This document shows positions 19,541 through 31,466 of a stretch of DNA of 64,000 nucleotides, piece after piece. Source of the stretch: Acinetobacter sp. TR3 (lineage in GTDB: Bacteria > Pseudomonadota > Gammaproteobacteria > Pseudomonadales > Moraxellaceae); NCBI RefSeq assembly GCF_027105055.1, contig NZ_CP114264.1, positions 1,178,001 to 1,242,000 of the forward strand, given 5' to 3'. Made by a program: the position numbers and the translations under genes. Within the stretch, counting starts at the first letter, position 1. Each line of letters opens with the position of its first letter. The notes beneath the pieces are model-generated. The model saw only the letters and a list, made by a program, of their open reading frames with translations. It did no database searches and had not been told where the DNA came from.

Positions 19541-21529
19541 ATGACCAAAAAAATCTATTTTTGCATTTTAGCTGTATTAGCATTTGTATTAATTGGGCAA
19601 GTCACTTTTATTCCTGTGACATTGAGTGGGTTGTGGGGTGTTATTTGGCTTACATTGGTATGGCGATATAGAAAACAAAAAATTTCACCATTTCCACGCT
19701 TATTTTTAGTTTTTTTCTCTTTATTATCTTTAGGTCTGATTTATTTAAATTATCAAACTTTACTGGGAGTAGAAGCAGGAGTCGCATTTTTAAGTACGTG
19801 TTTATTTGCGAAAAGTTTGGAAGCTAAGAATACCCGTGATTTATTGATTGTATTTAACTTTGCCTTATTCGTCAGTGCCAGTTTATTGTTACATAGTCAG
19901 GCATTCTGGATGGCTGTTCTGGTTTTTTCAGCATTTGTGATGTGTTTGATGGGTTTGTATCGGATTCAAACTGGTCTATTTAACCAGCATCAATTATTAT
20001 CCAATCAGTTAAAAAATGATGTTAAACAAATTCTAAAGTTTGTCGGGATTGCAACGCCGTTCTTTATTATATTATTTATTTTCTTTCCTCGTTTGCCGCC
20101 GCTTTGGGCAATTCCTATTCATAAAAATCAAGCCACTACAGGAATCAGTGATCGTATGTCTCCTGGAGATATTGCACAACTATCACAATCATCGGCTTTG
20201 GCTTTTCGTGTTGTTGCGGATATGAGGCAACTGCCCAACAGACAAGATTTGTATTGGCGTGCTTTGGTTTTGGATGAATATGATGGTACAACATGGACCA
20301 GTAGTTTTTATAATCAACAGATTAAAAGCGTAAACTCAAATTCTCATGGGGTTAGCTATCAATACTTAGCTGCTGATGAACAGGCAAATTGGATCATGGG
20401 CTTGGAATATTCCATTCCACAAGAACGTTATTTACAATTGTATCAAGATGATAGTATACGCCCATCAAAGCTGATTAAACGTAATCAACCCATACAAATG
20501 TTTTGGTTGGGGCGAACATCAACATCATCTGTTTTACTATCGCCACGTCAAATTGAATTTAATACTCGATTTGATCATGATCGTGATCAAAAAGCACAGC
20601 AATTAGCCCATCAACTGTTTGAACAAAGTCAGGGACAGCCTGAAAAATATATTAAAAAGGTGCTGAATTGGTATGGAGACCATAACTTCGTTTATACCTT
20701 GGCACCAGGGACACTTGGCAGTGATCGTATAGATCAATTTTTATTTTATAGTCGAAAAGGTTTTTGTGAGCATTATGCCTCTAGTTTTGTGATGTTAATG
20801 CGTTATGTTGGAATTCCTGCAAGAGTTGTCACAGGTTATCAGGGTGGGCAGTTTGCATTAGATAGAGAAAGTTGGGAAGTACGCCAACTTGATGCACATG
20901 CTTGGAGTGAAGTGTATCTAGAGGGTGAATGGCAAAGAATTGACCCTACAGCAATCATTGCACCACAACGTATAGATTCAGGTATGCAAGATTATTTAAG
21001 TCAATATCAAAACATCTGGGGGAATGGGGGAAGTCATTCATGGCAACTACAGCAATTTAAATTTTTAACAAATATACGTATTTGGAGCGATTATTTAAGT
21101 TATCAATGGCAGTCTAAAGTTGTTGGTTATGATGCAGATAAACAAAAAAATTGGTTATCTAAACTAGGTTTTAATTCAAGTTATAGTTATGTGCTGATCT
21201 TAATTATTGGTATTGCTGGAATTTTAGCTGTGTATGTTGGTTTTTATTGGTGGAGACAAACAAAGCAGCAAGAATTATATCAACGTGTCATTATTCAATT
21301 TCAAAAGCAATTGCCTAAACATTTGCATAAAAGATCAGGGGAAACATTTCAAGTTTGGATGCAGCGTTTATCAAGTGTAGATAGTGATCAAAAATCATTT
21401 CACCAAGTAGTTGTGTTATATCAAAAAATTGTGTTTTTAGAGCAGAATACTCAGCAAAATATTCAAGAATTTAGGAAACTGCTTAAAGTCTGTACGAACG
21501 CAATTAAACAGTCTCAAAAAAACTTGTGA
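19541..21529 (+). CDS. TgpA-like membrane protein with periplasmic transglutaminase domain
   Basis: A 662-residue inner-membrane protein. About six hydrophobic helices fill residues 1-190, a periplasmic transglutaminase-like domain follows, and one helix lies near residue 555. The catalytic triad is visible: Cys409 (GFCEHYASS), His453 (DAHAWSEV) and Asp468 (RIDPTA). The architecture matches DUF3488/TgpA proteins, one of which is essential in Pseudomonas. The ATG at 19541 is preferred over an upstream start at 19466, which would overlap the DUF58 gene and add residues before the first helix. It is the last gene of the moxR cluster. Confidence 0.88.
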   Translation: MTKKIYFCILAVLAFVLIGQVTFIPVTLSGLWGVIWLTLVWRYRKQKISPFPRLFLVFFSLLSLGLIYLNYQTLLGVEAGVAFLSTCLFAKSLEAKNTRDLLIVFNFALFVSASLLLHSQAFWMAVLVFSAFVMCLMGLYRIQTGLFNQHQLLSNQLKNDVKQILKFVGIATPFFIILFIFFPRLPPLWAIPIHKNQATTGISDRMSPGDIAQLSQSSALAFRVVADMRQLPNRQDLYWRALVLDEYDGTTWTSSFYNQQIKSVNSNSHGVSYQYLAADEQANWIMGLEYSIPQERYLQLYQDDSIRPSKLIKRNQPIQMFWLGRTSTSSVLLSPRQIEFNTRFDHDRDQKAQQLAHQLFEQSQGQPEKYIKKVLNWYGDHNFVYTLAPGTLGSDRIDQFLFYSRKGFCEHYASSFVMLMRYVGIPARVVTGYQGGQFALDRESWEVRQLDAHAWSEVYLEGEWQRIDPTAIIAPQRIDSGMQDYLSQYQNIWGNGGSHSWQLQQFKFLTNIRIWSDYLSYQWQSKVVGYDADKQKNWLSKLGFNSSYSYVLILIIGIAGILAVYVGFYWWRQTKQQELYQRVIIQFQKQLPKHLHKRSGETFQVWMQRLSSVDSDQKSFHQVVVLYQKIVFLEQNTQQNIQEFRKLLKVCTNAIKQSQKNL

Positions 21530-21563
21530 ACCTGATTAAAAATGAATATCATGCTCTCATTCT

Positions 21564-21640
21564 AGGTGTATAGCTCAGTTGGTTAGAGCGCTACGTTGAC
21601 ATCGTAGAGGTCTCCAGTTCGAGTCTGGATATACCTACCA
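21564..21640 (+). tRNA. tRNA-Val (GAC)
   Basis: A 77-base cloverleaf with encoded CCA. Acceptor stem AGGTGTA/TATACCT, D-loop TAGCTCAGTTGGTTAGAGC, anticodon stem CTACG/CGTAG around TTGACAT giving anticodon GAC, and TTCGAGT in the T-arm. It is followed by a terminator. Confidence 0.95.
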
Positions 21641-21650
21641 AGATTTATCA

Positions 21651-21690
21651 AAGACTTATAAGCGAATCAGCAGCTTATAGGTCTTTTTTT
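21651..21690 (+). terminator. Terminator after tRNA-Val
   Basis: Stem AAGACTTATAAGC/GCTTATAGGTCTT with one G-T pair, followed by a T-run. Confidence 0.85.
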
Positions 21691-21782
21691 ATACTTATAA
21701 GTTGTGTACTATTCTTTGGATTATTTAAGTAAGCATCCGCTGAGCCTCTCTTTTTCTCATCTTAGATCCTAAAATGAAGTGT

Positions 21783-21851
21783 ACAGAGATTAAATTATTA
21801 GGAAGAAGCAAGATGAGCTAGTATTTTGCTTCCGACCGATCAAGGTCAAAG
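21783..21851 (+). pseudogene. IS30-family transposase relic, 5' part
   Basis: The translation TEIKLLGRSKMS, followed by a stop, matches the helix-turn-helix of IS30-family transposases (TEIAKLLGRSKSTISRE type). A short stretch then leads into the left end of the IS3-family element. The downstream piece at 23092 carries the catalytic-domain remains, so an already decayed IS30 copy was hit by the IS3 element, or the two were joined by deletion. The stretch from 21691 to 21782 shows nothing else. Confidence 0.55.
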
Positions 21852-21925
21852 TTGATCCTAGCCAAAATAATGGACAGCATGTCCCTCTAAAGATAACGTA
21901 ACTTCAATCTTTGGAGATCCAAGAA

Positions 21926-22219
21926 ATGGCTAAACGTTTTAGTCCGGAATTTAAACAGCAAGCAATTGATCATGCACTTTCAAACTCCCACGAGCCTATA
22001 GCTGCAATCGCCCATAAATTAGGTGTGGGTTATTCAACCTTAGATAAATGGATTCGTGAAGCCAATCCAGTAGGTTCAAGCAAACGTCAACTTTCTCCTG
22101 AACAACAGCGGATCTTGGAATTAGAAAAAGAAGTCAAACAGCTCAAGGAAGCCAATGACATCTTAAAAAAAGCGCATGTGTACTTTCTGACAGATCATGC
22201 CAAGAAAAGTACACGGTAA
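21926..22219 (+). CDS. IS3-family OrfA (helix-turn-helix transposase subunit)
   Basis: A 97-residue DNA-binding subunit with an HTH_Tnp_1-type region (AKRFSPEFKQQAIDHAL... YSTLDKWIREA) and a C-terminal leucine-zipper-like stretch (ILELEKEVKQLKEANDILKKA). The ATG at 21926 is preferred because GGAG lies nine bases upstream; a TTG at 21911 would lengthen it by five residues. The A-run near its end can shift translation into OrfB. Confidence 0.88.
   Translation: MAKRFSPEFKQQAIDHALSNSHEPIAAIAHKLGVGYSTLDKWIREANPVGSSKRQLSPEQQRILELEKEVKQLKEANDILKKAHVYFLTDHAKKSTR
22165..22172 (+). promoter_or_regulatory. Programmed -1 frameshift site of the IS3 element
   Basis: Seven A residues followed by G form an A6G slippery heptamer. 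The -1 frame is open from here into OrfB (reading SACVLSDRSCQEKYTVIQDM), as expected for an OrfAB fusion transposase in this family. Confidence 0.75.
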
Positions 22220-22227
22220 TTCAAGAT

Positions 22228-23085
22228 ATGGATATAAATGAAGTCACTGTGTCTTCTGTCTGTAAATGCCTAGATGTCAGCACTTCAGGCTATTATGCCT
22301 GGCGAAAACGCCAGACCAATACAGCGCAGAAATACAATGATTTAAAAGTTGTATATTGGCAGCATCATGCGCGCTTGGGTGCACCGTCATTGGTACATGA
22401 CATGCGTGATTTAGGTTATCGCATGAGCGAACGTACCGTTGGAAGGATGCTAAAAAAGCTTGGTTTACGTAGTAGGATTGCACGTAAATACAAGCATACG
22501 ACTGATTCAAACCATCGTTTGTCTACAGCATCAAATTTGTTGGATCGCCAATTTACAGTTACTCAGCCTAATAAAGTTTGGACAACGGATATTACCTATA
22601 TCCGAACTAAAGAAGGCTGGCTGTATTTATGTGTGATGCTAGATCTATTCAGCCGTCGTATTGTGGGTTGGCAAACCAGCCATCGAATAGACCGCCAATT
22701 GGTGTGTGATGCGTTTAATTATGCAATGGCTCGTCAGGGTTATCCAACGGGTGTCATGGTGCATTCGGATCAAGGTAGTCAGTACTGTAGTCGTGATTTT
22801 AGGGCGCTATTATTGACGAATAACTGTATTCAAAGCATGTCTAGACGAGGAAACTGTTGGGACAATGCAGTGACCGAAAGCTTCTTCCATACCCTGAAGG
22901 GGCATGTAGTACATGGCAGTGTATTTTCTACGAGAAAAGAGGCAAATGCTATCTTGTTTGAGTATATTGAAGTTTACTACAATCGAATCAGAAGGCATTC
23001 TGCAAATGGCTGGTTAAGTCTAGAAGCCTTTGAACAGAAATATTTCAAGAATTTAGAGGGATCGGTTGTCCACGATACTGTCTAG
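22228..23085 (+). CDS. IS3-family OrfB (DDE transposase)
   Basis: A 285-residue integrase-core subunit. The N-terminus has the HTH_21-like YYAWRKRQ region. The catalytic acidic residues are seen in VWTTDITYI, MVHSDQGSQY and NAVTESFFHTLK, the D-D-E arrangement of IS3. The C-terminal YYNRIRRHSANG is family-typical. No internal stops, so it is probably functional. It is probably made mainly as a frameshift fusion with OrfA. Confidence 0.93.
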   Translation: MDINEVTVSSVCKCLDVSTSGYYAWRKRQTNTAQKYNDLKVVYWQHHARLGAPSLVHDMRDLGYRMSERTVGRMLKKLGLRSRIARKYKHTTDSNHRLSTASNLLDRQFTVTQPNKVWTTDITYIRTKEGWLYLCVMLDLFSRRIVGWQTSHRIDRQLVCDAFNYAMARQGYPTGVMVHSDQGSQYCSRDFRALLLTNNCIQSMSRRGNCWDNAVTESFFHTLKGHVVHGSVFSTRKEANAILFEYIEVYYNRIRRHSANGWLSLEAFEQKYFKNLEGSVVHDTV

Positions 23086-23091
23086 GATCAA

Positions 23092-23424
23092 TTGTTGGTA
23101 AAAACCATCAGCAAGCATTAGTCTTTATTGTAGATCGGAAGACAGGTTGTTTATGGCTGAAAAATGTAGCTCACGTAAGGCAGATGAAATTTGCTAAACA
23201 ACCATCAGTCTTCTTGAGCCGATCTAAGATCAGCTCAAGACTATTACTGCAGATAATGGCAAAGATGCGCGAATGAAAATATAAATGGTCTAATCAGACA
23301 ATATATTAAAAAAGGCAGTAATTTAAATATCTATACGGATGAATATATCTCAGAAATCACTCTACGTTTGAATCATCGCCCAAGAAAAAAATTCAGATTT
23401 AAAAGTCCGTGTCAGGTATTATGA
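23092..23424 (+). pseudogene. IS30-family transposase relic, 3' part
   Basis: The translation begins IVGKNHQQALVFIVDRKTG, the strand following the first catalytic Asp of IS30 transposases, and continues LWLKNV. After several frame changes it reads NGLIRQYIKKGSNL and LNHRPRKKFRFKSP, which is the usual IS30 C-terminal block. The many frameshifts show long decay. It is separated from its N-terminal relic by the IS3 element. Confidence 0.8.
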
Positions 23425-23471
23425 CAACAACATGCTGTTGCACTTCAAATGATAATATAAGCCTATAGAAA

Positions 23472-23494
23472 AGCCACCTTGCGGTGGCTGTTTT
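23472..23494 (+). terminator. Terminator-like hairpin
   Basis: Perfect stem AGCCACC/GGTGGCT with loop TTGC, followed by GTTTTCTT. It may be left over from the decayed insertion sequence or serve the convergent M66-type gene. Confidence 0.6.
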
Positions 23495-23589
23495 CTTATA
23501 GTGGACTTAAAACTTAATGATTTTAAAATGTATTCTGTAACTACTATTTTTTAAATGTATAATCTTAATTTAAATCAAAACAAATGCTT

Positions 23590-25476
23590 TTATAGATCTC
23601 GACTTGCTAAAATCTTAGCTGATTTATCTAATCCATTTTTCCATAAAATCGGCGTACTTAATATTTCTATTTTGCTAATTTGATTTTCAGCAGGAATATT
23701 CATAGCAAATGTTCTAAAACTTTCAGAATTTTTGGGATCAAGTTTATTATCACTAAAATCATCCGATTCTTTAAACCAAGGTCTAAATCCACCTTGTATT
23801 GCAAAGTGTTTAGTCGTTTGATTTTTATAGTATACTTTTAGCGTATAATCACATCCACTTTCTGCACAGAAATTTTTATAAATACTGTCACTATTTCTAC
23901 TAATTTTTGCTAAGTCATTAGCATCTGTTGGATCTATTTGTTTTAATAGATTTCCTGTATAGGTTTTAGATACAGGATATATTTGTGTCATGCCTTTGGT
24001 ATTCGCATTACTGATAGTAAATACTACTGTTTTGACAAGTACATTTCTTTTATTTGCATAATTTTTATTTATTCCAAATCTTGCTCGATCCCATTTGTCA
24101 TCGGTTGGATCATAGTCTATCCATTGATAATTTTTTTGATCCCATTTAGAATAATTGGTCAAACTTTTATCATTTATAATTGTTTTAGATTCAACATATT
24201 TTTGAATTCTTGCAGCATTATAATCTGAAAATATACCATATTGATATTTTTTAGATCTATCTTCACTACCAGACTCCATTACATCAACTTTGTAGCAATT
24301 TCCATTTTCATCTAATGGTCTCACATATCCATGAGATGTATATTTTTTACAGTTTGAGTAGTTTTGCGCATCACTGGTAACGAGATCTGAAATAAAAGTA
24401 TTTGTACTTATATCAAATCCCCATTCTGAGCCTTTTATGCTTCCTCCGTAGTAGGGGAAGTTATTATCTTTGTATTCTCCTGCTGCATGACCAAGTCCAA
24501 AAGCATGTCCACTTTCGTGATTAAATATACCACTATAATAATGGTCTCCAACACTCACATTTCCCCATCCGACTCCGCCTCCTGGATACTGATATTCACC
24601 TTTAGAATTCATTTGAACAATAGGCCCATAGTATTGATAATTTAAACTAGAATTTCCACTTGCATAGTAGATCGTAGTAATAGTATTTAGAATTGTATTA
24701 ATAACTCTTGAATCCTTTTCCAAAACTTTTTCAGCTTCTTTTCCATCGGAAGGAGGAACGATCATATAATCCCATTTAATTTCACCAATAGGATGCTGTT
24801 CAAAAATTAATTCTGATATTGGCCAAATATTTTCAAGTTCAGCTTTCTGTTGAGAAGTTGGCGAAATAACTTTGTCGTAAGCGATTAAGTTCGTAGATGC
24901 TCCAAATAAGTAAAATGGTAGAATTTGTATTTTTAAATTAGAATGTAATGAAAACTCTACTTCCTTAAAGCTGGATGGTTGAGCATTATCTGATATAACT
25001 CTAAATCTAAGCCCTTTTTGCATATATTCTTTTGGAATGTTTGCTATCCAAGTATTTTTTGAAAATGGTAAGGGTTTTACATTTCCATCTACTGAAAATG
25101 ATTTATAGTCTTGTGATAGATTAATGCTTGTTATTAAATTATGAGACTTATATATCTCAATTTTAGGATTCTGATCACCATTTAAATTTAAATCTAAAAG
25201 GATTATTGCTGATTTATTTGGAGTAGCTCTATAAGTTAGTTCACTGCCATCTTTTAACTTCCATACTTTACCCTGTTCAGTTGGTAATATATGTGACTGA
25301 ATAATATTTACTTTACTTAAAGTTATGGGAATCAATGTTTGTTTTTGTGTTTGTGTTTCAGTTAATTTTAATTCCTTATCCGTATTCATAACTTGATTTG
25401 GGGCTGATGATTCACCACCACAAGCAGAGAGGAAAATAGGAATGCTAAGTATTTTTAAAAATTCTATCTTTTTCAT
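23590..25476 (-). CDS. Predicted lipoprotein metalloprotease, M66 (StcE/TagA)-like
   Basis: A 628-residue protein with a lipobox (IFLSACGG, lipidated Cys near residue 19), so it is predicted to be membrane-anchored and perhaps surface-exposed. The zinc site His320-Glu321-x-x-His324-x5-His330 (HESGHAFGLGHA) has the HExxHxxGxxH layout of M66 proteases, whose members cleave mucin-type glycoproteins. It differs from the secreted Acinetobacter protease CpaA in being a lipoprotein without an adjacent CpaB-like chaperone. An upstream domain (about 40-190) looks beta-rich. It lies between insertion-sequence relics in a very AT-rich setting, suggesting acquisition. The substrate is unknown. Confidence 0.75.
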   Translation of the reverse strand: MKKIEFLKILSIPIFLSACGGESSAPNQVMNTDKELKLTETQTQKQTLIPITLSKVNIIQSHILPTEQGKVWKLKDGSELTYRATPNKSAIILLDLNLNGDQNPKIEIYKSHNLITSINLSQDYKSFSVDGNVKPLPFSKNTWIANIPKEYMQKGLRFRVISDNAQPSSFKEVEFSLHSNLKIQILPFYLFGASTNLIAYDKVISPTSQQKAELENIWPISELIFEQHPIGEIKWDYMIVPPSDGKEAEKVLEKDSRVINTILNTITTIYYASGNSSLNYQYYGPIVQMNSKGEYQYPGGGVGWGNVSVGDHYYSGIFNHESGHAFGLGHAAGEYKDNNFPYYGGSIKGSEWGFDISTNTFISDLVTSDAQNYSNCKKYTSHGYVRPLDENGNCYKVDVMESGSEDRSKKYQYGIFSDYNAARIQKYVESKTIINDKSLTNYSKWDQKNYQWIDYDPTDDKWDRARFGINKNYANKRNVLVKTVVFTISNANTKGMTQIYPVSKTYTGNLLKQIDPTDANDLAKISRNSDSIYKNFCAESGCDYTLKVYYKNQTTKHFAIQGGFRPWFKESDDFSDNKLDPKNSESFRTFAMNIPAENQISKIEILSTPILWKNGLDKSAKILASRDL

Positions 25477-25829
25477 AAGATTAATCCTATAAGTGTAATA
25501 GTATTAATTTATCAAAAATTTTTTTTATTATCTATATTTATAATTTTGTTTATATTCACAAATAAATTTTTTAATGTCAATTTAAGCACGTATTTAGATA
25601 TTTTTATGAAAATACAAATATATTTTAATGATACATTAGACCTCTTTTATAAATAAAATTTTATTCATCTCTAAATTATAAATAACTGCAATCAAATTAA
25701 ATCTTAAGCCAATTTTTTCCTCTATTTCGGTAACTCTCTGCAAGGATTTTGAAAGTCTTTAATTTACCAAATAAGTAACATCTAAATAACAAACATGTTT
25801 GCTTTTTAGCTCTTACTTATTTGCTGTGT
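25477..25829. other. AT-rich non-coding stretch upstream of the M66-type gene
   Basis: No ORF, RNA gene or clear repeat is seen. The sequence is very rich in A and T, with several TATAAT-like words, and presumably contains the promoter of the minus-strand protease gene, although no single promoter stands out. Confidence 0.5.
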
Positions 25830-26100
25830 TTTATAGTGAATGATCGCTTGTACCTTAAATGTATGAGCTTTTTTCTTGCCGCTATAGCTTTTGTTCTGTT
25901 TTTAGGTCTTTGAATTGGAATTTGAGTGGCATCTTCGATTACAACATTGCAGTCTATACCTTCCCCTTCAGGCATATCTCTGGGAAACCTGGCTGAATTA
26001 AACTATCTTCAACTAGACGAACAGTTCTGGAAGCTATTGGCTCTGATACACCATAATTTGCAGTAACTTGAAATAAACTTCGGTATTCTCTTCAATAGCT
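25830..26100 (-). pseudogene. IS5-like (DDE_Tnp_4-type) transposase relic
   Basis: On the minus strand one frame reads REYRSLFQVTANYGVSEP and continues RTVRLVEDSLIQPGFP, like the N-terminal HTH of this family. After a frameshift it reads VVIEDATQIPIQRPKNR and then KKLIHLRYKRSF, like the catalytic strand DxTExPIERP. Both ends are missing. A plus-strand 45-codon frame at 26122-26259 (MLEQFLSDIGIL) follows but resembles nothing known and may be chance. Confidence 0.75.
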
Positions 26101-26320
26101 TAAACAGGATTCGAGTTAGTTATGCTTGAACAATTTTTATCAGATATTGGAATCTTGACTAACCCTAATATTGGTGCTAATTTAATCAATAAGGAAGTCA
26201 TATACTATTTGGGATTTAAGAGAAATCTTACCCAAATGAATAAAGATATGACAACCTGAATACACAGCTAACAACGAACGAGACGATTCAGATTGTTTTT
26301 AAAAATGTTCAAGGTTGTAG

Positions 26321-26346
26321 AAAAGCCCGTTAATCGGGCTTTTTTA
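26321..26346 (+). terminator. Rho-independent terminator
   Basis: Stem AAAGCCCG/CGGGCTTT with loop TTAAT and a T-run. No intact gene precedes it, so it may belong to a gene lost from this plastic region. Confidence 0.75.
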
Positions 26347-26417
26347 ATGCCGATTATTTTTTGGATAAAATTTAGGCTATAGTGAAATAAAGATTGGAGG
26401 AGCAATAGGGGATTGTG

Positions 26418-26651
26418 ATGCTGATATTTATTATTTTGGTCATTGTGATTGGCTTAGTCTTATTAGCCTTCTTCGCAAAGAAAACAGATTCTACACAGGA
26501 TACATCTGATTATAGTCATCCGTATTCTTCCACAACCTCTTCATGTGATTCTTCTCAGGATAATGTTTCTAGACATTCTGATGAATGTAGCTCAAATGAT
26601 GATTCGAGCTCAGACTCAAGTAGTTGTGATAGTAGCAGCAATAATGATTAG
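26418..26651 (+). CDS. Small single-pass membrane protein with Ser/Asp-rich tail
   Basis: A 77-residue frame with one N-terminal hydrophobic helix (MLIFIILVIVIGLVLLAFF) followed by a low-complexity tail very rich in Ser, Asp and Cys (for example SSSDSSSCDSSSNND). AGGGG precedes the ATG at 26418; a GTG three bases earlier is possible. No family is recognised. The clear ribosome-binding site, membrane helix and flanking hairpins favour a real gene. The function is unknown. Confidence 0.6.
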   Translation: MLIFIILVIVIGLVLLAFFAKKTDSTQDTSDYSHPYSSTTSSCDSSQDNVSRHSDECSSNDDSSSDSSSCDSSSNND

Positions 26652-26654
26652 AAA

Positions 26655-26689
26655 AAGCTTGTACCCCCTAAGGGGCAAGGGGTACAAGA
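26655..26689. terminator. Hairpin between convergent genes
   Basis: CTTGTACCCC and GGGGTACAAG form a 10-base stem. Read on the minus strand it is followed by a T-rich run, so it probably terminates the pirin gene and perhaps also the small membrane-protein gene. Confidence 0.65.
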
Positions 26690-26703
26690 TAAACCGAGTT
26701 TAA

Positions 26704-27387
26704 TTAAGGTAGATCAAACCAAATCATTTGGCTTTCTTGCAATGCAGTAATGGTTGCAATTTCATCGAATACTAAAGCATCACCTGCTTTAACCAAATGA
26801 TTGGCAATCATTACTTCACCTGAAATCACATGCACGTAGTTCACTTTTTTTCGTGCTGTAATTTCTAAATGTTGATCTTTCTCAATGACAGCAGTTTTCA
26901 CTTCCACATTCTGACGAATCGACATTGGTGCAGATTCATCACCAGCAATCAAGTGCCATTGGTTTGGATGGTTTTTTGGATTCAGCTGTATTTGCTGATA
27001 AGTTGGCTCAGCATCTTGTACATTCGGTTGAATCCAGATCTGTAATAGATGCACTGCTTTATCATGCTTGTTCATTTCACTGTGAGTGACCCCAGTTCCA
27101 GCACTCATCAACTGCCATTCACCTGCATTGATCTGACCTTCATTGCCCATACTGTCTTTATGGGAAATGGTGCCATCAAGTACACAGGTTAGGATTTCCA
27201 TATTGTCATGGGGATGGGTACCAAAACCATTGTGAGCAGCAACCGTATCATCATTGATTACACGTAATGCGCTGACACCCATGTATTTCGGGTTATACCA
27301 ACTACCAAATGAAAAGCTATGATAGGTGTCTAACCAACCCGCTTTGACATGACCACGGTTTTCACTACGATGTAGATAAGCATTCAT
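26704..27387 (-). CDS. Pirin-family bicupin protein
   Basis: A 227-residue member of the pirin/YhhW group, some of which have quercetin dioxygenase activity. The N-terminal cupin shows the metal-binding region THPHDNMEILT (near residues 57-67) and HSEMN further on. SFSFGSWYNP and GTGVTHSEMN are diagnostic of pirins. The second cupin (about 150-227) is plainer, as usual. It is convergent with the small membrane-protein gene and is probably transcribed alone. The natural substrate is not known. Confidence 0.9.
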   Translation of the reverse strand: MNAYLHRSENRGHVKAGWLDTYHSFSFGSWYNPKYMGVSALRVINDDTVAAHNGFGTHPHDNMEILTCVLDGTISHKDSMGNEGQINAGEWQLMSAGTGVTHSEMNKHDKAVHLLQIWIQPNVQDAEPTYQQIQLNPKNHPNQWHLIAGDESAPMSIRQNVEVKTAVIEKDQHLEITARKKVNYVHVISGEVMIANHLVKAGDALVFDEIATITALQESQMIWFDLP

Positions 27388-27523
27388 CTTTCATCTCCCA
27401 GTTATTATGTTTTGCTTGATGCTTATATTATCGATTCATAATGGTGATAAGTAGTCTTTAAATACGACATATTGTTCTATAAATGCAATGATTCGGTAAT
27501 GAGTATTTTCTTGGATAAAATAA

Positions 27524-27553
27524 AAAAGGCTGAATCAAATATTCAGCCTTTTC
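27524..27553 (-). terminator. Terminator of argG
   Basis: Stem AAAAGGCTGAAT/ATTCAGCCTTTT; read on the minus strand it is followed by a T-run. Confidence 0.88.
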
Positions 27554-27580
27554 AAGTTGGTAAATTAATTTACCAATCTT

Positions 27581-28939
<1,359 letters not shown>

Positions 28940-29146
28940 TTATTAGTAAAGACTCCGAATAGGTAGTCTTGAGAATAAAAAATCGGAACTATTGTAACAC
29001 TTTTCATTGAGCTTGTTTTCCTGAAAGAAAAACTAAGCAGAAAAATTATGTTCTAATACATTTGATTTTGGTTTTTTAGATTGGAAATCAAAATAGTTAC
29101 ATTGCTTTTGACTTTAGTGTCAGCATTTTCTTGAAAAGAGTCATAA

Positions 29147-31246
<2,100 letters not shown>

Positions 31247-31332
31247 TAATTGATGAAACATTATGCGTTTGAATACATTGCACTTAAATTTCTCTTGAAT
31301 AAAGACAACAAGCTTTGTATTCTTACGCACAT

Positions 31333-31422
31333 GGAAGCGTGGCAGAGCGGTTTAATGCACCGGTCTTGAAAACCGACGAGGGTGTGAGTCCTCCGTGAGT
31401 TCGAATCTCACCGCTTCCGCCA
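31333..31422 (+). tRNA. tRNA-Ser (TGA)
   Basis: A 90-base tRNA with the long variable arm typical of serine. Acceptor stem GGAAGCG/CGCTTCC, anticodon loop CTTGAAA giving TGA, T-arm GTTCGAATC, encoded CCA. Everything downstream looks acquired, so this gene is the probable integration site. Confidence 0.96.
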
Positions 31423-31433
31423 AATATTTAAAT

Positions 31434-31466
31434 AAGCCCTTGTTTTTACAAGGGCTTGTTTTTTAT
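31434..31466 (+). terminator. Terminator after tRNA-Ser
   Basis: Perfect nine-base stem AAGCCCTTG/CAAGGGCTT, loop TTTTTA, then a T-run. Confidence 0.9.

Larger units (their letters stand above)
21852..23091 (+). mobile_element. IS3-family insertion sequence, apparently intact
   Basis: About 1.24 kb. The ends are imperfect inverted repeats of about 36 bases, beginning TTGATCCTAG at 21852 and ending CTAGGATCAA at 23091, with further matches (GGACA, CCCTCT) inside. It carries two frames typical of IS3 elements. No convincing 3-bp target duplication was found (left flank AAG, right flank TTG), which suggests later rearrangement or an older insertion. The exact ends may differ by one or two bases. 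Confidence 0.85.

Noticed and set aside
23590..25476. Identification as the secreted protease CpaA
   Set aside because: It has a lipobox rather than a plain secretion signal and no CpaB-like chaperone gene beside it, so only the M66-like family level is kept.
26122..26259. Short 45-codon frame beside the IS5-like relic
   Set aside because: It has no recognisable domain or ribosome-binding site and is probably chance within decayed DNA.
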